From NCBI GenBank assembly GCA_050945075.1, contig JBMNSG010000077.1, positions 1 through 10,482 of the forward strand: 10,482 nt of DNA, read 5' to 3'. Position 1 is the stretch's first letter. Each line of letters begins with the position of its first letter. The translations under genes and the position numbers were made by a program. The notes under the pieces were generated by a model. That model was not told the DNA's origin. It saw only the letters and a list, made by a program, of their open reading frames with translations, and searched no databases. Of this stretch, positions 6,196-10,482 are shown piece after piece. The stretch is from UBA7485 sp050945075 (GTDB lineage: Bacteria; Bacillota; Clostridia; Eubacteriales; Eubacteriaceae).

Positions 6196-7593
6196 ATGGC
6201 ACATGAATACAAATTTCCCGAAGGCTTCTGGTGGGGCAGTGCAACAAGCGGCCCTCAGGCTGAAGGAGCAGCAGATGTAGATGGCAGAAGTCAGAGCATC
6301 TGGGATTACTGGTATGATAAGGAACCCGAACGGTTCTTTGACGGAGTCGGTCCCCAGGACACCTCCACATTTTTCAAAAACTATAAAGAAGACATTAAAC
6401 TGCTCAAGGCAACCGGACATAATTCGTTCAGAACCAGTATTCAGTGGACCAGACTGATTCCGGACGGAACCGGAGAACCAAACCCGAAAGCAGTAGCATT
6501 TTATAACGATGTGATTGACACACTGATTGCTGAAGGCATTACGCCTTTTATCAATCTTTTCCACTTCGATATGCCTATGTGCATGATGGAAAAAGGCGGA
6601 TGGGAAAGCAGAGAAGTAGTCGATGCTTATGCAGCTTATGCGAAAACCTGCTTTGAACTCTTTGGTGACCGCGTTAAATACTGGCTTACCTTTAACGAAC
6701 CGATGGTACCGGTAGAAGGCGGCTATCTCTACGATTTCCATTATCCCTGCGTGCGTGACGGTAAACGTGCCGCTCAGGTTGCCTTCAATACTATGCTGGC
6801 AAGTGCCAGGGCCATTCAGAATTACAAAGCTTCCGGCCGTGACGGTATGATCGGGATTGTCCTGAATCTGACCCCGTCTTATCCGAGAAGCAAGGACGAC
6901 AAAGGTGATGTAGAAGCATCAATTGCCTGTGATCTGTTCTTTAACCGCAGCTTCCTTGATCCTTCCATTAAAGGTGTCTATCCGGAAGGTCTGATCAAGA
7001 TGCTTAAGGACAACGATGCCCTTCCGTACTATACAGAAGAAGACCTGAAGATTATCAAGGACAACACGGTTCAGTTCCTGGGTGTTAACTATTATCAGCC
7101 GCGTCGTGTGAAGAAAAAGGAAAGCGACGAAACATTTGATGTATTCATGCCGGATATCTATTTCGACAATTATCAGATGCCTGGTGCAAAAATGAATCCT
7201 TATCGCGGATGGGAAATCTACGAAAAAGGGATTTACGATATCTGCAAGAACCTTCAGGAAAATTATGACAATATTCCATTCTACATTTCTGAAAACGGAA
7301 TGGGTGTGGAAGGTGAAGAACGCTTTATTAATAAAGACGGTAAAATCGAAGATGACTACCGGATTGACTTTATTAAAGATCATCTGAGATGGCTGCATAA
7401 AGGTATCGAAGAAGGTGCCAATTGCAAGGGCTATCATCTGTGGACACCAATTGACTGCTGGAGCTGGACCAATGCCTACAAGAACCGTTACGGACTGATC
7501 AGCCTGGATCTGAAGACTCAGAAACGGACCATCAAGAAGAGCGGTGAATGGTACAAAACCCTTTCTGACAACAACGGATTTACGGATGACTGA
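6196..7593 (+). CDS. Glycoside hydrolase family 1, probable 6-phospho-beta-glycosidase
   Basis: Cytoplasmic enzyme expected to cleave the PTS product into a sugar 6-phosphate and a free sugar. It has 465 residues, full GH1 length. The acid/base Glu168 lies in TFNEP and the nucleophile Glu366 in YISENG. In the C-terminal loop (residues 422-432, WSWTNAYKNRY) Ser423 and Tyr432 match two of the three phosphate-binding residues of LacG-type enzymes, and Ser423 replaces the Glu typical of non-phospho GH1. The third position, usually Lys, is Asn430, with Lys429 shifted by one. Trp424 resembles LacG rather than most 6-phospho-beta-glucosidases, so galactoside versus glucoside preference is open. The start follows GGAGGAG (6182-6188) with seven bases between. 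The position inside a PTS operon supports a phosphorylated substrate, and the stop codon overlaps the next gene. GH1 is certain, phospho-specificity likely, exact sugar unknown. Confidence 0.93.
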   Translation: MAHEYKFPEGFWWGSATSGPQAEGAADVDGRSQSIWDYWYDKEPERFFDGVGPQDTSTFFKNYKEDIKLLKATGHNSFRTSIQWTRLIPDGTGEPNPKAVAFYNDVIDTLIAEGITPFINLFHFDMPMCMMEKGGWESREVVDAYAAYAKTCFELFGDRVKYWLTFNEPMVPVEGGYLYDFHYPCVRDGKRAAQVAFNTMLASARAIQNYKASGRDGMIGIVLNLTPSYPRSKDDKGDVEASIACDLFFNRSFLDPSIKGVYPEGLIKMLKDNDALPYYTEEDLKIIKDNTVQFLGVNYYQPRRVKKKESDETFDVFMPDIYFDNYQMPGAKMNPYRGWEIYEKGIYDICKNLQENYDNIPFYISENGMGVEGEERFINKDGKIEDDYRIDFIKDHLRWLHKGIEEGANCKGYHLWTPIDCWSWTNAYKNRYGLISLDLKTQKRTIKKSGEWYKTLSDNNGFTDD

Positions 7594-8512
7594 TTCAATG
7601 GATAACCATATAGTCTGTTTTGATATCGGCGGGACTGCTGTTAAATACGGTATTTTTAACGAAGCCGACGATAAACTGGTCGAACAGGGTAAGTTTGATA
7701 CCCGGCTCGATGACGGAGACGCAGTTCTGGGTGAGATGCAGGAGGTCATTGAAGATTATCAGAAACGATATCATGTGACCGGTGTCTCCTTCAGTTCTCC
7801 TGGATTTATCGATACGAAAAACGGCGTTATCCTGTCCGGCAATATTATTAATGGATTCAACGGCCTTAATCTGGCCGAAACCTTTCAGACTCGCTGTCAT
7901 GTGCCTGTGGCTGTCGAAAATGATGCGAATTGTGCGGCAGCTGCCGAGTATCTGCTCGGCAACGGCCGCGGCAGCCATAATCTTGCATGTGTGACCCTGG
8001 GGACAGGAGTCGGTGGCGGTCTGGTTTTAGATGGGAAAATTCACAGTGGTTCTCACGCCATGGGCGGAGAGTTCGGTTTTATGTTTATTAACGGACTGCA
8101 CAGTGAAAAACCCGAAGAAGATATTTTCAGCAACGACTGTTCCACGCGTGCCTTACAGGAGAAAGCGTCGGAAGTGGTCGGCAGAGACATAAAAGGTCCG
8201 GAAATTTTTGAAAAAGCAGAACAGGGCGATCCCGTTCTCGGTGAAGTTCTGGACAAATATTATATGGCTCTGGCAATGGGAATCTACAATATCTGTTATC
8301 TTGTCGATCCGGACACTGTTCTGATCGGTGGAGCAGTTTCCCAGCAGCCTGCGCTTATTGACAATGTGAAGAAGAAATTATCCGAACTGACGCCGTCATT
8401 TTCGGTCGATCTGAACGACCTGATCAAACTTGACAGATGTCTGTATCTGAATGATGCAGGGCTGGTCGGCAGCTACTGCAGTTTCAAAAACAAATATGAC
8501 CGGGAGAAATAA
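7586..8512 (+). CDS. ROK-family sugar kinase lacking the zinc-binding motif
   Basis: ATP-dependent sugar kinase; it probably phosphorylates the free hexose left by the GH1 enzyme, or possibly an intact beta-glucoside as BglK does. It has 308 residues from the ATG at 7586, which overlaps the GH1 stop by 8 bases (translational coupling). The alternative ATG at 7598 gives 304 residues and is equally acceptable; both have only weak GGA ribosome binding sites. Visible motifs: the phosphate loop DIGGTAVKYGIF (residues 13-24), ENDAN with catalytic Asp113, the LGTGVGGG ATP/phosphate loop and the GGEFGF sugar-site segment. The usual ROK zinc site (a His after GGExG, then CxCGxxGC) is absent: the His position is Phe, and the following region (INGLHSEKPEEDIF) has no Cys cluster. 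That resembles the BglK-like zinc-free subgroup. Family sure; substrate (glucose, mannose or beta-glucoside) not determined. Confidence 0.92.
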   Translation: MTDSMDNHIVCFDIGGTAVKYGIFNEADDKLVEQGKFDTRLDDGDAVLGEMQEVIEDYQKRYHVTGVSFSSPGFIDTKNGVILSGNIINGFNGLNLAETFQTRCHVPVAVENDANCAAAAEYLLGNGRGSHNLACVTLGTGVGGGLVLDGKIHSGSHAMGGEFGFMFINGLHSEKPEEDIFSNDCSTRALQEKASEVVGRDIKGPEIFEKAEQGDPVLGEVLDKYYMALAMGIYNICYLVDPDTVLIGGAVSQQPALIDNVKKKLSELTPSFSVDLNDLIKLDRCLYLNDAGLVGSYCSFKNKYDREK

Positions 8513-8842
8513 ATGACCAGTGACCAGATTGTAGAAGCTGCTTTTAATATCATTACTTATGCAGGAAACGCCCGCGGTATGGCAATGGAAGCCATTGAAC
8601 TTGCCAAAGATGGAAAATTCGACGAAGCGCGCAAGATGATCGATGATTCCAGAACCGAAATGAACAATTCACATACTTATCAGACTGAATTAATCACATC
8701 GGAAGCGAATGGTGAAAAGAATGAAATCACGGTACTGCTCGTGCATTCACAGGACCATCTGATGACTGGTATGGTCGTCATCGATATGGCAGAACAGTTC
8801 ATTACCGTTTATGAAGAAATGGCGAAACTGAAAAACAAGTAA
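8513..8842 (+). CDS. PTS EIIA, lactose/cellobiose family
   Basis: Small cytoplasmic phosphocarrier that receives phosphate from HPr and passes it to EIIB; the family works as a helical trimer with a metal-binding Asp. It has 109 residues, the normal length. The active site VHSQDHLM gives phosphorylated His78 and metal-ligand Asp81, the same numbering as in lactococcal EIIA-Lac. The helical pattern (AGNARGMAMEAIELAKDG) is typical. The ATG follows the ROK stop codon directly (zero gap), with GGGAG at 8502-8506 inside the ROK gene, so the two are translationally coupled. It is the last gene of the operon and is separated from EIIB and EIIC by the hydrolase and kinase. It is the only EIIA in the window, so it may feed both EIIC permeases. 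Family certain. Confidence 0.96.
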   Translation: MTSDQIVEAAFNIITYAGNARGMAMEAIELAKDGKFDEARKMIDDSRTEMNNSHTYQTELITSEANGEKNEITVLLVHSQDHLMTGMVVIDMAEQFITVYEEMAKLKNK

Positions 8843-8849
8843 ATCTCTC

Positions 8850-8905
8850 CTTAACATTCCATTCCCTTAAATGAATACACCCCTTATCTCTTTATGAATG
8901 TTAAG
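8850..8905 (+). repeat. 10-bp inverted repeat between EIIA and its terminator
   Basis: CTTAACATTC (8850-8859) and GAATGTTAAG (8896-8905) are exact inverted copies with a 36-base AT-rich spacer, starting seven bases after the EIIA stop. The structure ends six bases before the terminator stem. It may be a 3'-end stabilising stem or a relic; no gene is inside. Confidence 0.5.
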
Positions 8906-8911
8906 TATAGA

Positions 8912-8946
8912 AAAAGCCTGATTTCCACTCCGGAAATCAGGCTTTT
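8912..8946. terminator. Bidirectional intrinsic terminator between convergent transcripts
   Basis: A perfect 15-bp stem, AAAAGCCTGATTTCC (8912-8926) with GGAAATCAGGCTTTT (8932-8946), encloses a five-base ACTCC loop. It ends in T on the plus strand and, read from the other side, in five T. It can close both the PTS operon and the minus-strand lipoprotein gene, which ends 77 bases away. Confidence 0.93.
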
Positions 8947-9022
8947 GTTATATGTTGATTACACTGGTACTGCTGTCGAGTTTAAATTTTCGATAACGTT
9001 TCTGTATTACCGGAAATTCTGA

Positions 9023-10258
9023 TTACTGCATATTCCAGCCGTAGATCCGAGTCAGAATCTGTCTGGAATAGTGATAGGCACTGACAGGGAAGTTGCGAAG
9101 GTTGGCCGTATTGGAATCTACCAGATAGTCAACCGTATCACCGCTTGAATTTTTGATTACGTTGGCGATGACAACCGTATGTTCAAAGCCATCGCTGTTT
9201 CCCATTTCAATCAGGTCGCCGACATCGCCGGAATAGAAAGGCGCATCAACCGCGGCAACCAGTCCGAAGCCGGTATTCGTGCTGGCATACTCCAGAAAAT
9301 CATTTACAGCAGTCCAGGAAGCAGAGCGTCCATAGTCGCTGCTGCCCTGGTCAGGATCATCCTCATACCATTTCCAGATTGCGTCCCCGTCTGTATCCAT
9401 CGGGATACCGCCGGCATTCAGAACCTGGGATGCGAAATTCTGGCAGTTGCCGTCATAGTCAGTGTAATCGCCCCATTCCGGGTTCCTGTCGTTTACCAGT
9501 GATTCGGCATAAGCCAGAGCTGAAGGACGGTCATAACCGACCTGCACTGACACATCTCCCGGATCGGTTCCCTGAGTGCTGCGTCCGTCAGTGTCAGACT
9601 GGGCATCCTGCTCGAGGTCTGCTTCGCGTTGTGCGTACCAGCTGACTGCATCCTGGTCTTCCGGTGCATTGCCAATGGTGATTTGAAACAGTGAATCTTC
9701 CGAATCGTGTGAGAAAAGCTTCCAGCTGCCATCGGTATTTTTGAATACGAAAGTATGGTCCATTCCCCAGGCTTCAGAATCAATGCCGGCATAAGCGGTA
9801 AAATTCTGAACGCTGTCTTCGTCTGCGGTCACGGTTATTGTATTGTCGTCATTTTGCTCTACTCCGGTAATGTTAAGTGTGTACTGATATCCGGTGAGGC
9901 TCAGATCTGTTTTCTGCATTTTTCGTTCGGCTGTCTGGTAGTCGAGTGCTGCCTGATTTTTCGCAGAAGAACCGGCATCCGACAGTTTTGAAGCAATATC
10001 GCCTGCCTTCAGGCTGGCCAGAGAATCATACCAGGTGTTCAGAAAGTCCTGAAGTGCACCACTTTGTTCGGATGTCAGAGAACCGGTTTCATCGTTGATT
10101 TCTCCTGAACCGGAAACACTGGTGGTCCCGGTTGAACTGTCTTCAGTTACGCTGGTTTTATCAACAGATGAAGCTGCAGATCCGACACTGGAAACACTGC
10201 AGCCTGTAGTGATGAGCAGGATCAGTATAAACGAGCCGATCAGTTTAAAATATCGCAT
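9023..10258 (-). CDS. Lipoprotein with C-terminal amidase domain (Amidase_6-like, papain-like fold)
   Basis: Predicted cell-surface lipoprotein of 411 residues. An N-terminal signal (MRYFKLIGSFILILLITTGC) gives lipid-modified Cys20; the -3 residue is Thr, tolerated but less common than Leu. Residues 21-65 are a Ser/Thr/Gly-rich spacer. Residues about 66-195 form a mixed helix/strand region, with DGSWKLFSHDSED near its end, that may be NTF2-like (low certainty). Residues 196-240 are an acidic, Gln/Asp-rich linker. Residues 241-411 match the putative amidase domain: YDRPSALAYAESLVNDRNPEW, then catalytic Cys272 in NCQNFASQ, SWTAVNDFLEY, GDLIEM and catalytic His360 in FEHTVVI. These domains probably cleave peptide or amide bonds, perhaps in the cell wall; the substrate is unknown. 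AAGGGAG (10263-10269) precedes the ATG by four bases. It is convergent with the PTS operon, so probably functionally separate. Confidence 0.88.
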   Translation of the reverse strand: MRYFKLIGSFILILLITTGCSVSSVGSAASSVDKTSVTEDSSTGTTSVSGSGEINDETGSLTSEQSGALQDFLNTWYDSLASLKAGDIASKLSDAGSSAKNQAALDYQTAERKMQKTDLSLTGYQYTLNITGVEQNDDNTITVTADEDSVQNFTAYAGIDSEAWGMDHTFVFKNTDGSWKLFSHDSEDSLFQITIGNAPEDQDAVSWYAQREADLEQDAQSDTDGRSTQGTDPGDVSVQVGYDRPSALAYAESLVNDRNPEWGDYTDYDGNCQNFASQVLNAGGIPMDTDGDAIWKWYEDDPDQGSSDYGRSASWTAVNDFLEYASTNTGFGLVAAVDAPFYSGDVGDLIEMGNSDGFEHTVVIANVIKNSSGDTVDYLVDSNTANLRNFPVSAYHYSRQILTRIYGWNMQ

Positions 10259-10296
10259 GTAACTCCCTTTGAATACATATTTGATGATTGCGTCGA

Positions 10297-10320
10297 ATCG
10301 TCTGAAATCAATCGGACGAT
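10297..10320. promoter_or_regulatory. Imperfect inverted repeat in the leader of the lipoprotein gene
   Basis: ATCGTCTGA (10297-10305) and TCGGACGAT (10312-10320) form nine-base arms with one mismatch (a G-U pair if transcribed on the plus strand) and a six-base centre. The repeat lies between the proposed minus-strand promoter and the ribosome binding site, where a repressor or a leader structure could act. No regulator can be named. Confidence 0.35.
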
Positions 10321-10344
10321 CGATCTGTTTTATTAGTTTGCTAC

Positions 10345-10373
10345 AAAATAATATCAGTTTTACCTAATGTAAA
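10345..10373 (-). promoter_or_regulatory. Possible promoter of the lipoprotein gene
   Basis: On the minus strand TTTACA (10373-10368) and TATTTT (10350-10345) are separated by 17 bases. The -35 matches five of six consensus bases but the -10 only four of six. A better TATTAT overlaps but is too close to the -35. The rest of the 224-base region to the right edge is AT-rich and shows no gene. Confidence 0.35.
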
Positions 10374-10482
10374 CCCAATAAGTTTATCTTAAATAAGAAT
10401 AATGTATCCAATATGTAACGAAATATTCTAAAATATATACGGAATCTGGATTTTCTAATCAGACATTCATTTCATTGTTTAG

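Noticed and set aside
6919..7749. A 276-codon open frame on the minus strand across GH1 and ROK
   Set aside because: It is antisense to two confident genes and has the composition of an antisense reading, with no recognisable motif.
1..10482. CRISPR array, tRNA or rRNA genes, transposase, phage or defence genes
   Set aside because: No regularly spaced repeats, cloverleaf or rRNA-like sequence, transposase motif or terminal inverted repeats were seen; the window is an orderly sugar-utilisation locus plus one lipoprotein gene.

Overview
The window holds a carbohydrate-uptake and glycoside-hydrolysis locus of a low-to-moderate GC Gram-positive bacterium (Bacillota). The evidence is strong GGAGG-type ribosome binding sites, lactose/cellobiose-family PTS genes, a GntR/HutC regulator, a ROK kinase and a lipoprotein with an Amidase_6-type domain. 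No phylogenetic marker is present, so the genus cannot be given. A gut or food-associated Firmicute such as an erysipelotrichial or lactobacillus-like organism is a guess.

Layout. (1) Positions 3-3034, plus strand: the C-terminal two thirds of a GH36 alpha-galactosidase running in from the left edge, a 152-base spacer with a possible 49-residue small ORF, and a PTS EIIC permease of the lactose/cellobiose family, closed by a strong terminator. (2) Positions 3100-4011: a monocistronic GntR/HutC repressor with its own promoter, a possible autoregulatory operator and a terminator. (3) Positions 4184-8946: a promoter and a perfect 8+8 inverted-repeat operator, followed by EIIB, EIIC, a GH1 glycosidase, a ROK sugar kinase and EIIA. 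GC-rich hairpins sit in the two long gaps of this operon, and it ends in a strong bidirectional terminator. (4) Positions 9023-10258, minus strand: a convergent, probably unrelated lipoprotein with a C-terminal papain-like amidase domain.

How the genes work together (inference). EIIA (His78) passes phosphate to EIIB (Cys7). EIIC imports a beta-linked disaccharide or oligosaccharide as its 6-phosphate, and the GH1 enzyme cleaves it into a sugar 6-phosphate and a free sugar. The ROK kinase phosphorylates the free sugar. The GntR protein probably represses the operon and is relieved by a phosphorylated sugar. The first EIIC has no EIIA or EIIB beside it and may borrow those of the second operon. 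The gene set (EIIB, EIIC, EIIA, GH1, ROK, HutC-type GntR) resembles the Bacillus subtilis gmu (glucomannan) operon. With an alpha-galactosidase next door, it could serve (galacto)glucomannan-derived oligosaccharides, though cellobiose-like beta-glucosides are equally possible.

I do not see a wholly new system. The points most worth a second look are the GH36-EIIC spacer, the unpaired EIIC, the altered phosphate pocket of the GH1 enzyme, the ROK kinase without its zinc motif, the shared GT-N4-AC operator core, and the intergenic hairpins.
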